A stretch of 64,000 nucleotides of DNA from Nonomuraea rhodomycinica (GCF_013363995.1 NZ_JABWGO010000002.1:868001-932000); one strand, 5' to 3'. Positions 16,794 to 30,202 are shown, numbered from the stretch's first letter. Notes: generated by a model from the letters alone, not told the origin. A program made the numbers and translations.

Positions 16794-17751
16794 CGAGGGT
16801 CACCGGCCTTCCCAGCGTCGCCGACCGGGCCAGCGCGAGCGCCAGCCGGTGGGTGCGCAGCGCCTCGTCGTACGGCACCCGCACGTCGCCGCCGCCGTCG
16901 CGCACGGCGTCGATGAACGCCCGGTCGACCAGCGTCTTCGCCCGGCCCGCGTCCTCGACCACCTCGGTGCCGTTGACGGTCAGCGAGGTCTCGGTCAGCT
17001 CCAGGGCGACGCCGTCCGCGTACACCTCCAGGCCGGCCCGGTGCTTGTGGCGCAGCAGGCTCGTCGTGGCCAGCGTGCCCGTGGCGCCGCCCGCGAAGCG
17101 CAGCACGGCGGCCACGGCCCGGTCCACCTCCCCGTCAGCGGGGCCGTCACCCGCGGCGGGCACGGCGTGGACCATGGCCACCTCGCCGACCAGGACCCGG
17201 GCCAGGTCCAGGACGTGGACCGCCTGCTCGACGACCTGGCCGCCGGAGCGGGCCGGGTCCAGCCACCAGCCGACCGGGGGCACCTTGTCGAGCCAGTGGC
17301 CGAGCGCCAGCCGTACCGGCCGGTCGGCCAGCAGCTCCCGGGCCCGGTCGAGAACGTCCAGGTAGCGCCAGTGATGGCCGACCGCCGAGGGCAGGCCGCG
17401 CCGCCGGATTTCGGACGCGATGTTTTCCGCCGTCTCCAGGTCGAGCGCGAGGGGTTTTTCGACAAAAATCGGGAGATTGCACGACAGGACATCGTGCTCT
17501 GGCTTGCCATGCGCGAATGGGGGCACACAGACGTATACTGCGTCGAGTCCGCCCGCCTCCAGCAGCCCGGCGTGGCCGTCAAAAGCTGGGACTCCATGAC
17601 GCGCGGCGAGCGCCTCGGCCTTCAGAGGATCGACGTCGGCGATTCCGGTGATCACCACGTCGGGAAAACCTGACAGCACGTCCGCGTGGCGCGCAGCGAC
17701 ATTTCCGGCACCGATGATGCCTATGCGGGTGATTGAGGACACATCTCGCAT
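16786..17751 (-). CDS. Gfo/Idh/MocA family oxidoreductase
   Basis: A 321-residue NAD(P)-dependent sugar/inositol oxidoreductase. The nucleotide site is IGIIGAGNVAARH at about 9-21, the EKP motif that carries the catalytic Lys is FVEKPLAL, and the WWLDPARSGGQVVEQAVHVLDLAR block matches the C-terminal domain with its conserved His. It is first in a two-gene operon with the zinc-less MDR. Members often oxidise a glycoside at C3 or reduce keto sugars, which would suit work with the TIM-barrel epimerases. The start at 17751 has only a weak ribosome site. Confidence 0.88.
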   Translation of the reverse strand: MRDVSSITRIGIIGAGNVAARHADVLSGFPDVVITGIADVDPLKAEALAARHGVPAFDGHAGLLEAGGLDAVYVCVPPFAHGKPEHDVLSCNLPIFVEKPLALDLETAENIASEIRRRGLPSAVGHHWRYLDVLDRARELLADRPVRLALGHWLDKVPPVGWWLDPARSGGQVVEQAVHVLDLARVLVGEVAMVHAVPAAGDGPADGEVDRAVAAVLRFAGGATGTLATTSLLRHKHRAGLEVYADGVALELTETSLTVNGTEVVEDAGRAKTLVDRAFIDAVRDGGGDVRVPYDEALRTHRLALALARSATLGRPVTLDG

Positions 17752-17849
17752 ATCCCACTTTTACGCAAAATCAAACAACACGTTCAAACTCCCGGCAATA
17801 GGGAACATATGCGCGACCGTGACCCCCTAAACAGAACGGGGCTGAGTGC

Positions 17850-18824
17850 ATGGAGACAGATCTGCGGGCCTTGGCCAGGGCTCGGGAATGGTACGGTCCC
17901 CACTCGAGCACCGCGACCGAGTGGGCCCCCGACGCCCTGCTCCTCGCCAAGGGAACGACCACGGTCAGCGTCGTCCTGCCGGCGCGCGACGAGGAGCCGA
18001 CAGTCGGCGACATCGTCACCGTGATCCGCCGCGAACTCGTCGAGCGGATCCCGCTCGTGGACGAGATCCTCGTGGTCGACTCCAACTCCACCGACGCGAC
18101 GGCCGTGGTGGCCGCCGCGGCGGGAGCCCGCGTCGTGGCGCAGAACGCGGTGCTCCCCCACCTGCCGCCCCTCACCGGAAAGGGCGAGGCCCTCTGGAAG
18201 GGACTGGCGGCCTCCAGCGGGGACATCGTCGTCTTCGTCGACGCCGACCTGCGCGACTTCGGCGCGCACTTCGTCACCGGCCTCCTCGGGCCGCTGCTGA
18301 CCGACTCCGGCGTCCAGTTCGTCAAGGGCGCCTACGAGCGGCCGTTCATCGCAGCCGACGGGGCGAGGCTGCGGGGAGGCGGCGGACGGGTCACCGAGCT
18401 GGTGGCACGGCCGATCCTCAACATGTTCTGGCCCGAGCTGGCCGGGTTCCACCAGCCGCTCGGCGGCGAGTACGCCGGCCGGCGCGAGGTGCTGGAGCAG
18501 GTCCCGTTCGTCACCGAGTACGGCGTCGAGCTGGGACTCCTGGTGGACCTGCTGGAGCTGGTCGGCCTCGACGCCATGGCCCAGGTCGACCTGGGCGTGC
18601 GCGTCCACTCCCACCAGTCCACCGCCGCGCTCGGCCGCATGGCCGGGCAGATCCTGCACACCGCCTGGACCCGGCTCGAACGCCAGGGACGGGTCATGGC
18701 CACCCAGCCGCCGGCCCGCACGCTCCTGCAGTTCGGGCTCGACGGGCAGGCATCGCTCATGAACGTCGTCGTGGCCGAGCGTCCCCCGCTCGCCTCGCTG
18801 CTCGCCGAGGAGGACGTCGCATGA
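17850..18824 (+). CDS. gpgS: Glucosyl-3-phosphoglycerate synthase (GT81)
   Basis: A 324-residue retaining glycosyltransferase that joins glucose from a sugar nucleotide to D-3-phosphoglycerate. This is the first step to glucosylglycerate and, in mycobacteria, to methylglucose polysaccharide. Visible motifs are VVLPARDEEPTVGDIV, VDSNSTDATA, GKGEALWKGL and the metal-binding DADLRDF. FVKGAYERPF and HQPLGGEYAGRRE fit the acceptor side. The order and length match the mycobacterial enzyme. The partner phosphatase GpgP is not visible in the window. The stop overlaps the next ATG (ATGA). Confidence 0.9.
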   Translation: METDLRALARAREWYGPHSSTATEWAPDALLLAKGTTTVSVVLPARDEEPTVGDIVTVIRRELVERIPLVDEILVVDSNSTDATAVVAAAAGARVVAQNAVLPHLPPLTGKGEALWKGLAASSGDIVVFVDADLRDFGAHFVTGLLGPLLTDSGVQFVKGAYERPFIAADGARLRGGGGRVTELVARPILNMFWPELAGFHQPLGGEYAGRREVLEQVPFVTEYGVELGLLVDLLELVGLDAMAQVDLGVRVHSHQSTAALGRMAGQILHTAWTRLERQGRVMATQPPARTLLQFGLDGQASLMNVVVAERPPLASLLAEEDVA

Positions 18825-19951
18825 ACGTGCTGGTGAACACCGGCCCGTGGTTACCGGTGCCGCCCCCCGGCTACGGCGGCATCGAGAACGTCGTGGCCAC
18901 GCTCGTGCCCGCGCTGCGCGAGCGCGGGGTGCGGGTCGTCCTCGCCTCCGTCGGGTCCAGCACGCTGGAGGTGGACGAGCTGGTCAGCGTCTACGACACC
19001 GGCCAGTTCGGGGAGCTGCAGAAGCCGTACAACCAGGTCATGGGCGTCGCGCACGCCCACCAGGCGATGGTGGCGCGCGAGGTGCGGCGCCGCGACGACG
19101 TGGACCTCGTCCACGACCACCTGGAGGTGGTCGGCCCGGCCGTGCTGTCCGCCCTCGGCGGGCCGCCCGTGCTGCACACCCTCCACTGGGACCTGCGCAA
19201 GCACGCCGCGTTCTACGGCGCCTTCCCGCCCTCGATCGCGGTCAACGGCGTGTCGGAGTCGCAGCTCCGCCTCGCGCCGGCCGCCCTGCGCTCGGCGGCG
19301 CTCGGCGCGGTCCACCTGGCCACCCCGCTCGCCGGCGCCGCGCCCCGGGTGGAAGGCGGCGAGCACCTGGTGGTCATGGGGCGGATCTGCCGGCTCAAGG
19401 GCCAGCACATCGCGGCCCGGATCTGCCAGAAGCTCGGCCTGCCGCTCGTGCTCGCCGGGCCGGTCAGCGGCCTCGGCACGGCGGCCGAGCTGGACGCCGT
19501 CGCCCACGACCCGTACCACCCGCTGCACGGCCACCCCGACGTGCGCTACCACGTGGAGGCGGTCGGCCCCTACCTGGACGGCGACCTGGTCCGCTGGGTG
19601 GGGACCGTCGAGGGCCGGCGGCGCGACGAGCTGTACGGCTCGGCGCGGGCCGCCCTGTTCCCCGTCCAGTGGGACGAGCCGGGCGGCACCGCCGTGGTCG
19701 AGGCGCTGGCGCTCGGCGTGCCCGCCGTGGGGCTGCGCCGGGGCTGCCTGGGCGAGCTGATCGACCACGGCCGCACCGGGTGGCTCGCCGACACCGAGGA
19801 GGAGCTGGCCGAGTACGTGCTGCGGGTGGACGAGATCGACCCTGAGGAGTGCCGCGCGGAGGCGGCCCGCCGCTTCACGCCCGGCGTCATGGCCGAGCGC
19901 TACCTGGAGCTGTACGAGCAGGCGATGAGGAGGCGGCGCATCGGCTCCTGA
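18821..19951 (+). CDS. GT4-family glycosyltransferase
   Basis: A 376-residue GT-B fold glycosyltransferase. The N-terminal PGYGGIENVVATLVPAL is the acceptor-side Gly loop of GT4 enzymes. The donor side shows MGRICRLKGQHIAARI and the E-x7-E region PVQWDEPGGTAVVEALALGVP. It is translationally coupled to gpgS through a 4-bp overlap. It may extend or transfer glucosylglycerate-derived chains, or make a related glycoside, but its donor and acceptor are unknown. A strong hairpin at 19972-19994 closes the operon. Confidence 0.85.
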   Translation: MNVLVNTGPWLPVPPPGYGGIENVVATLVPALRERGVRVVLASVGSSTLEVDELVSVYDTGQFGELQKPYNQVMGVAHAHQAMVAREVRRRDDVDLVHDHLEVVGPAVLSALGGPPVLHTLHWDLRKHAAFYGAFPPSIAVNGVSESQLRLAPAALRSAALGAVHLATPLAGAAPRVEGGEHLVVMGRICRLKGQHIAARICQKLGLPLVLAGPVSGLGTAAELDAVAHDPYHPLHGHPDVRYHVEAVGPYLDGDLVRWVGTVEGRRRDELYGSARAALFPVQWDEPGGTAVVEALALGVPAVGLRRGCLGELIDHGRTGWLADTEEELAEYVLRVDEIDPEECRAEAARRFTPGVMAERYLELYEQAMRRRRIGS

Positions 19952-19971
19952 CCTCGGCCTCTCCCGGACGT

Positions 19972-19994
19972 GGCCCGCGCGCGCCGCGCGGGCC
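19972..19994 (+). terminator. Hairpin terminator after gpgS-GT4
   Basis: Perfect 10-bp stem GGCCCGCGCG / CGCGCGGGCC with a 3-nt loop, 21 bp after the GT4 stop. Confidence 0.8.
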
Positions 19995-20015
19995 CCGTCC
20001 GACGGCGCCGGCCGA

Positions 20016-20123
20016 GCCGCGGGTCGCGTCGACGGCGGCCCGTCAGCTGAAGCCGCGGGTCGCGTCGACGGCGGCCCGTCAGCTGAAGCCGCGGGTCGCG
20101 TCGACGGCGGCCCGTCAGTCGAA
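20016..20123 (-). repeat. Three 36-bp tandem repeats carrying the usp stop codon
   Basis: Units at 20016-20051, 20052-20087 and 20088-20123, followed by a partial copy. The first two are identical and the third differs in two bases. Read on the minus strand, each unit holds R-G-F-S/D-stop, so three in-frame TGA codons lie 36 bp apart and only the first (20115-20117) is used by the stress protein. Confidence 0.9.
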
Positions 20124-20909
20124 GCCGCGGGGCAGCACGGTGACCGGGCACGGCGCCGCCCGCAGCACCTTCATGGCCAGCTCCCCGAGGAAGACCCGGT
20201 GCGGCTGCGCGTCCTCGCTCGCCGCGCACACCAGCAGCTCGCCCGGCGCCCACTCCAGCGTCGCCAGCGCCTCCGCCACGTCGTGCCCCTCGGCGACCTC
20301 CGCCTCGGCCTCGATGCCGGTGGTCTCCCACGCCAGCCGTACGGCCAGGGCCAGGTCGTCGCGGAGCCGGCCGGGATCGTCCGTGCGCAGGTCCAGCGTG
20401 ATGAGCCGCAGCGGCACGCCCAGCCGCAGCGCCGTCTGCGCCACCCGCTCGACGGCGGCGTCGCACTGCGGCCGGTGGACGTAGGCCAGCGTCAGCCTGC
20501 CCGCCTCCTCCGGCGGGCGGTAGCCGGCGGGCGCCAGCATCACCGCCTCCGGCGACAGGTGCAGCAGGTGGTCCGAGGTGGAGCCGATCCCGATGCGCCC
20601 CCGCTGCCCGCCGTCCGCCGAACCGGCCACGATGAGGTCGGCCCGGACGCGGCTGGCCAGGACCGACAGCCCGCGTCCCGCGCCCCGGCTCTCGTAGGTG
20701 ATGTACTCGGCGGGCAGGCCGCCCAGCTCCTCGGCGGCGTGCGCCAGGTTCGCCTGCGCCTCCACGGCCTCGCCGGGGCTGCCGGGCGGGTAGATCGTCG
20801 CCACGGTCAGCTCGCCGCCGGTGACCCGCGTGATCGCGGAGCCGAGGGCGAGAGCGTCACGTCCACCGGCGTCGGCGCTGTAGCCGACGATCACGTGCTC
20901 TCCGATCAC
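20115..20909 (-). CDS. Tandem-domain universal stress protein
   Basis: A 264-residue cytoplasmic protein with two Usp folds. The first (about 5-140) has HVIVGYSADAGG and an ATP-type loop AGSADGGQRGRIGIGSTSDHLL. The second (about 150-264) ends with ELAMKVLRAAPCPVTVLP but has lost the canonical G-2x-G-9x-G pattern (CAASEDAQPHRVFLGELA), so only the N-terminal half is likely to bind nucleotide. The GTG start follows GAGAGG at 7 nt. It stands alone, divergent from a PAP2 gene. The role is general stress, with no direct evidence for a pathway. Confidence 0.88.
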   Translation of the reverse strand: MIGEHVIVGYSADAGGRDALALGSAITRVTGGELTVATIYPPGSPGEAVEAQANLAHAAEELGGLPAEYITYESRGAGRGLSVLASRVRADLIVAGSADGGQRGRIGIGSTSDHLLHLSPEAVMLAPAGYRPPEEAGRLTLAYVHRPQCDAAVERVAQTALRLGVPLRLITLDLRTDDPGRLRDDLALAVRLAWETTGIEAEAEVAEGHDVAEALATLEWAPGELLVCAASEDAQPHRVFLGELAMKVLRAAPCPVTVLPRGFD

Positions 20910-21091
20910 GCATGCCTCTCTACCCGGCCCGAACTCCCCCTACGCCGCCCGTCCGCGCGTCGTCGTGGCGGGCCGGGGAAGGGTCGGCCGATCGGCCGAG
21001 GGTGACGGCCGGGAATCAGCCCGGAGTCCGACGCGAACGCCGGTGATCTTCCGTAAGGTCGTGTCACTGCTCGTTCATCGATTGGACACGT

Positions 21092-23181
<2,090 letters not shown>

Positions 23182-23352
23182 CCGCCCATCTTGCCCAACC
23201 GGCGGCACTCTTGAAGCCCACAACCTGCCAAAACCCCACAGCCCATGCGTACTGGGCACCTCGGTGGCTTCCGCCCTCCTACGCCCCGATCTGTGCCCTG
23301 TTCGCCCCAAGCCTCGCCCAATGCCGGGGATGTTCTTGCCAGGCTCCGGCGG

Positions 23353-23787
23353 CTACCCCAGGTCGGCGACCGAGGGCTTCTCGGAGTCGGGCACCAGCGT
23401 GACCGTGCAGTGCGCGCACCGGCGCGCCTCGGCCGGGATGTCGCTCAGGCACTCCGGGCACTGTTTGGTCGTCGCCTCCTTGTGCCCCTCGAACAGGGTG
23501 ACCAGCCGGGTCATGGGCAGGACCACCAGCCAGTACACGACGGCCGCGATGATGAGGAAGCTGATGAGGTGATTGAGGAAGTCGCCGTACTTGAACTGGC
23601 TGCCGTTGACCGTGAACGACAGGTCGGCGAAGTCGGGCTGCCGCCCGCCGGTCACGGCGCCGATCAGCGGCGTGATGAGGTCGGCGACCAGCGCCTGCAC
23701 GAGCCCGCTGAACGTGGCCCCCACGATCACGGCGACGGCCAGCTCCACGATGTTGCCCCGTAAGAGGAACTTCTTGAATCCACCCAT
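23353..23787 (-). CDS. mscL: Large-conductance mechanosensitive channel with Cys-rich tail
   Basis: A 144-residue homopentameric channel that opens under membrane tension to vent solutes on hypo-osmotic shock. The N-terminal GGFKKFLLRGNIVELAVAVIVG and first helix with small residues are classic MscL. The second helix (about 75-98) is FLIIAAVVYWLVVLPM. The cytoplasmic tail contains CPEC...CAHC, a zinc-ribbon-like pair not found in E. coli MscL but seen in some actinobacterial versions. It lies between the iminopeptidase region and the trehalose operon, which it faces divergently, consistent with osmotic physiology. Confidence 0.92.
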   Translation of the reverse strand: MGGFKKFLLRGNIVELAVAVIVGATFSGLVQALVADLITPLIGAVTGGRQPDFADLSFTVNGSQFKYGDFLNHLISFLIIAAVVYWLVVLPMTRLVTLFEGHKEATTKQCPECLSDIPAEARRCAHCTVTLVPDSEKPSVADLG

Positions 23788-24002
23788 GGAACGCCTACGT
23801 GACCCGGGAGCACGCGGTCAAACGCGGCGCGCGGCCCTCGCGCGAAGCGGCAGGTGAAGGCGGGCCCAAACCGGTGCCCGGCGGCGGGCTAAGGGCGCGA
23901 TCTGTGGGAAGGACCTGATCCGTCCATGGGGGGCTTGTACGGCAGTGCTTGTTCGGCAGGGCGGGGGAACGCAACATGGGGAAGAGCCGCAAGGGAGCCT
24001 TG

Positions 24003-26096
24003 ATGATCGAAGTCTGGCCGGGAGACCCCTATCCGCTCGGGGCCACCTATGACGGCGCCGGCACCAACTTCTCGCTCTACACCGAGGCCGCCGACAAGGT
24101 GGAGCTGTGCCTGTTCGACGAGCAGGGCCGGGAGAGCCGCGTGGCGCTGCCGGAGGTGGACGGTTTCATCTGGCACGGCTACCTGCCCGGGGTGAATCCC
24201 GGCCAGCGGTACGGCTACCGCGTGCACGGGCCGTACGACCCGGCCAAGGGGCTGCGGTGCAACCCGGCCAAGCTGCTGCTCGACCCGTACGCGATGGCCA
24301 TCGAGGGCGACGTGAAGTGGAACGAGGCGGTGTACGGCTACCGGTTCGGCCAGCCCGACTCGCGCAACGACATGGACTCCGCCCCGTACATGCCGCGCTC
24401 CATCGTGATCAACCCGTTCTTCGGGTGGGGGCACGACCGGCCGCCCGCCACGCCGTACCACGACACCGTGATCTACGAGGCGCACGTGCGCGGGCTCACC
24501 GTCCGGCACCCGAAGATCCCCGAGCACCTGCGCGGCACCTACGCGGCCCTGGGCCACCCCGAGATCCTGGACCACCTGACCAAGCTCGGCGTCACGGCCA
24601 TCGAGCTGATGCCGGTCCACCAGTTCGTCACCGACCACGTTCTCGAGGACCGCGGGCTGACGAACTACTGGGGCTACAACTCCATCGGCTTCTTCGCCCC
24701 GCACAACCGCTACTCCAGCCAGGGGCAGCGCGGCGGGCAGGTGCTGGAGTTCAAGGCCATGGTGCGCGCCCTGCACGAGGCGGGCATCGAGGTCATCCTG
24801 GACGTCGTCTACAACCACACGGCCGAGGGCAACCACCTGGGGCCCACGCTGGGGTTCAAGGGGATCGACAACCCCAACTACTACCGGCTCGTGGACGGCG
24901 ACCCGCGCTACTACATGGACACCACGGGCACCGGCAACAGCCTGCTCATGCGCTCACCGCACGTCCTGCAGATGATCATGGACTCGCTCCGCTACTGGGT
25001 GACGGAGATGCACGTCGACGGCTTCCGCTTCGACCTCGCCTCGACGCTGGCGCGCGAGCTGCACGAGGTGGACCGGCTGAGCGCCTTCTTCGACCTGGTG
25101 CAGCAGGACCCGGTGCTCTCGCAGGTCAAGCTGATCGCCGAGCCGTGGGACGTCGGACCCGGCGGCTACCAGGTGGGCAACTTCCCCTCGCGCTGGACCG
25201 AGTGGAACGGCCGCTACCGCGACACCATCCGCGACCTGTGGCGCGGGCAGCCGGCGACGCTGCCCGAGTTCGGCTCCCGGCTCACCGGCTCCAGTGACCT
25301 CTACCAGGACGACAGCCGCCGCCCCGCCGCCTCCATCAACTTCGTCACCTGCCACGACGGCTTCACCCTGCAGGACCTCGTCTCGTACGACCACAAGCAC
25401 AACGAGGCCAACAAGGAGGGCAACCGCGACGGCAGCGACGACAACCGGTCCTGGAACTGCGGCGCCGAGGGCCCGGCCGACCTGACCGTCGAGTCGCTGC
25501 GCGAGCAGCAGAAGCGCAACTTCCTGACCACGCTGTTCCTGTCGCAGGGCGTGCCGATGCTGTCGCACGGCGACGAGCTGGGCCGCACGCAGCTGGGCAA
25601 CAACAACGGCTACTGCCAGGACAACGAGCTGACCTGGGTCGACTGGTCCGACGTGCGGGAGAACTGGCTGCTGCTGGAGTTCACGCAGAGCCTGGCCGCG
25701 TTGCGCAAGAAACACCCGGTGTTCCGGCGCAGGAGGTTCTTCTACGGCCGCCCGGTGCGTGGTCTGAGCGACATCGCCTGGCTCACCCCGGCGGGGGAGG
25801 AGATGACCGACGCCGACTGGAACGTCGGCTACGCCAAGTCGCTGGCCGTGTTCCTCAACGGCGACGCCATCACCGAGCCCGACCGGCGCGGCCGGCCCAT
25901 CCGCGACGACTCGTTCCTGCTGCTGTTCAACGCCCACCACGAACCCATCAGGTTCACGATCCCCAAGGACTACGGAGAGATGTGGCAGACCGAGATCGAC
26001 ACGGCGATGCCGATCAGCCTGGACATCCGCGTCTGCCGGGCCGGTGAGAGCGTGGACGTCCCCGGCCGCAGCGTGAGGGTGCTGCGCCGTGTCTAG
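24003..26096 (+). CDS. glgX: Glycogen debranching enzyme (isoamylase type)
   Basis: A 697-residue GH13 enzyme that hydrolyses alpha-1,6 branches and yields linear maltodextrins. It opens with VWPGDPYPLGATYDGAGTNFSLY, the CBM48 start. The catalytic regions are DVVYNHT, GFRFDLAS (nucleophile Asp), IAEPWD (acid Glu) and CHDGFTL. ATG 24003 has AGGGAG 5 nt before it and fits the usual N-terminus, though an ATG at 23976 also has GGGGGA upstream. It overlaps treY by 8 bp, so here it serves as TreX, feeding chains to TreY and TreZ. The 215 bp before it hold no clear operator. Confidence 0.95.
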   Translation: MIEVWPGDPYPLGATYDGAGTNFSLYTEAADKVELCLFDEQGRESRVALPEVDGFIWHGYLPGVNPGQRYGYRVHGPYDPAKGLRCNPAKLLLDPYAMAIEGDVKWNEAVYGYRFGQPDSRNDMDSAPYMPRSIVINPFFGWGHDRPPATPYHDTVIYEAHVRGLTVRHPKIPEHLRGTYAALGHPEILDHLTKLGVTAIELMPVHQFVTDHVLEDRGLTNYWGYNSIGFFAPHNRYSSQGQRGGQVLEFKAMVRALHEAGIEVILDVVYNHTAEGNHLGPTLGFKGIDNPNYYRLVDGDPRYYMDTTGTGNSLLMRSPHVLQMIMDSLRYWVTEMHVDGFRFDLASTLARELHEVDRLSAFFDLVQQDPVLSQVKLIAEPWDVGPGGYQVGNFPSRWTEWNGRYRDTIRDLWRGQPATLPEFGSRLTGSSDLYQDDSRRPAASINFVTCHDGFTLQDLVSYDHKHNEANKEGNRDGSDDNRSWNCGAEGPADLTVESLREQQKRNFLTTLFLSQGVPMLSHGDELGRTQLGNNNGYCQDNELTWVDWSDVRENWLLLEFTQSLAALRKKHPVFRRRRFFYGRPVRGLSDIAWLTPAGEEMTDADWNVGYAKSLAVFLNGDAITEPDRRGRPIRDDSFLLLFNAHHEPIRFTIPKDYGEMWQTEIDTAMPISLDIRVCRAGESVDVPGRSVRVLRRV

Positions 26097-28303
26097 GCCC
26101 CTGTCGACCTACCGCGTCCAGCTCACCCCCGACTTCGGGTTCGCCCAGGTGGGGGAGATCGCCGGCTACCTGCGCGACCTGGGGGTCACCCACGTCTACC
26201 TGTCGCCGATCCTGCAGGCGACGCCCGGCTCGCTGCACGGCTACGACGTCACCGACCACTCGCGCATCCGCGAGGAGTTCGGCGGCGCCAAGGGCTTCCG
26301 GGAGATGGCCGAACGGCTCGCCGCCCACGACCTGGGCATCGTCGTGGACATCGTGCCCAACCACATGAACACCACCAACGCCGCGTTCTGGTCGGTGCTG
26401 CGCGACGGCGCCTCCTCGCCGTACGCGCGCTGGTTCGACATCGAGTGGGACGACGACGGGAAGGTGGCGCTCCCGGTCCTGGGCGACGACGTCGAGCCCG
26501 TCGTGGACGGCGACGTGCTGCGCTACCACGAGCACGAGTTCCCGTACCCCGGCCACTACCGGCTGGTCGACTGGCGCGAGGGGCCCGGCTACCGGCGCTT
26601 CTTCGACGTCTCCACGCTGATCGGGCTGCGCGTGGAGGACCCGGAGGTGTTCTTCGCCACCCACGAGGTGATCTTCTGGCTGCTCGACGAGGGGCTGGTC
26701 GACGGGCTGCGCATCGACCACCCCGACGGGCTCGCCGACCCCCGCGGCTATCTCGAACGGCTGCGCGCCAGGACCGGCGACACATGGACCGTCGTGGAGA
26801 AGATCCTCATCGGCCACGAGCGGCTGCCGGACGACTGGCCGTGCGACGGCACCACCGGCTACGAGGTGCTCAACCGGGTCAACGGCCTGTTCGTGGACCC
26901 CGAGGGCGGGCAGCCGCTGCTGGAGCTGTTCACGCGGCTGACCGGGCAGCCCGCCGACTACGGTGAGGTGGCGGCGCGCTCCAAGCGCGAGGTGCTGGAC
27001 CTGTTCTTCGGCGCCGAGGTCAGGCGCCTGGCCGCGGCGACCGGCTCCGAGCCGGAGACCGTGGCCGAACTGCTGACCGCGATGCCGGTCTACCGGGCCT
27101 ACGTGGTGCCGGGCGAGCCGGTGCCGCCCGAGTCGGCCGAGATCGTCGAGACGGCCGCCGCGGCCTGCTCTCCCGCCGCGCGGCGGCTCGCCCACGAGGT
27201 CCTGTACGGCACGCCCGAGGTCGTCACCCGCTTCCAGCAGGCGTGCGGGCCGGTCATGGCCAAGGGCGTCGAGGACACCGCGCTGTACCGGTGGTTCCCG
27301 CTGTCGTGCCTGAACGAGGTGGGCGGCGAGCCGGACCTCTTCGGCACCTCGGTCGAGGAGTTCCACGCGTACTGCGCGGACATGCGGCCGCACACGATGA
27401 CCACGCTGTCCACCCACGACACCAAGCGGTCGGAGGACGTGCGCGCCCGCCTGTGCGTGCTGTCTGAGCTGCCCGCCGAGTGGGAGGAGGCCGTCACCGC
27501 CTGGTCGTCGGCGGTGTCCCACGACCCCCACCTCGACTACCTGGCCTGGCAGAACCTCATGGCCGCCTGGCCCATCTCCGCCGAGCGCTTCGCCGGCTAC
27601 CTGCTCAAGGCCGCCCGCGAGGCCAAGACCGCGATCTCGTGGGTCACCCCCGACCCCGGCTACGAGCAGCGGCTGCGCGACTTCGCCGAGGCCGCCGTGA
27701 AGCTGCCGATCGGGGAGTTCACCGAGCGGATCGACCGCTACGCGATGTCCAACTCGCTGGGCGCCAAACTGGTGCAGCTCATGATGCCCGGCGTCCCCGA
27801 CGTCTACCAGGGCAACGAGACGACCGACTTCTCCCTGGTCGACCCGGACAACCGGCGGCCCGTGAGCTACCCGCGCACCCCCGCCTCCGCGTGGGACGCG
27901 GCCAAGCTGCTGGTCACCACGCAGGCGCTCCGGCTGCGCCGCCGGCTGGGCCCCGACGCGGCGTACACGCCGCTGGCGGCAGACGGCGAGGCGGCCGAGC
28001 ACGTGATCGCGTTCGCGCGGGGCGGCGGCGCGTTCGCCGGCCCGGTCACCGGCGGCGCCGTCACGGCGGGCGGCCCCGCGGCGGCGGGCGGAACCGGCGT
28101 CCCCGGCGACGAGGGCCGGGCCCGGGCCGTCGCGGTGGCCACCCGCCTCCCGGTGGGCCTGGAACGGCGCGGCGGCTGGGGCACCACCTCGCTGACGCTG
28201 CCCGCCGGATCCTGGCGCGACCTGCTCACCGGCGCTGTCCACACGGGCCGTGTCCCGCTAGCGCACCTGCTCGACCGGCATCCCGTCGCACTCCTGGAGA
28301 GAC

Positions 28304-28314
<11 letters not shown>
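26089..28314 (+). CDS. treY: Malto-oligosyltrehalose synthase
   Basis: A 741-residue GH13 intramolecular transglucosylase that turns the reducing-end alpha-1,4 bond of a maltodextrin into the alpha,alpha-1,1 bond of trehalose. Signatures are STYRVQLTPDFGF, YLSPILQATPGSLHGYDVTDH, DIVPNHM, DGLRIDHPDGL (nucleophile), VVEKIL (acid) and STHDTKRSEDVRAR. A Gly/Ala-rich stretch near residues 645-675 (FAGPVTGGAVTAGG) is probably a loop expansion. The GTG start lies inside the end of glgX and the stop overlaps treZ by 11 bp. Confidence 0.95.
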
Positions 28315-30034
<1,720 letters not shown>

Positions 30035-30052
30035 CCGGGCCTCCTGGTACGC

Positions 30053-30124
30053 ATGACGAGGTTTCCCTGGCGCTGACGCCGGGGCCTGTCGTCCACAGCC
30101 TCTCCATGAGAGAAACCTCGTCAT
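30053..30124. terminator. Long-range inverted repeat downstream of treZ
   Basis: A 13-bp perfect arm pair ATGACGAGGTTTC (30053-30065) and GAAACCTCGTCAT (30112-30124) encloses 46 nt, which includes GGCG-CTGA-CGCC, a small inner hairpin. It starts 18 bp after treZ and may end the operon or be a binding site for the next gene. Confidence 0.5.
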
Positions 30125-30202
30125 CCACAGAACCGCGCTCGGCACCCTCACCCCTCCCAGCCCTTCGCCAAGCTGAGGCCCTCACCCACCCCGGAGGCCC
30201 TC

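Noticed and set aside
20016..20123. CRISPR-like array
   Set aside because: Units are contiguous with no unique spacers, so it is a plain tandem repeat.
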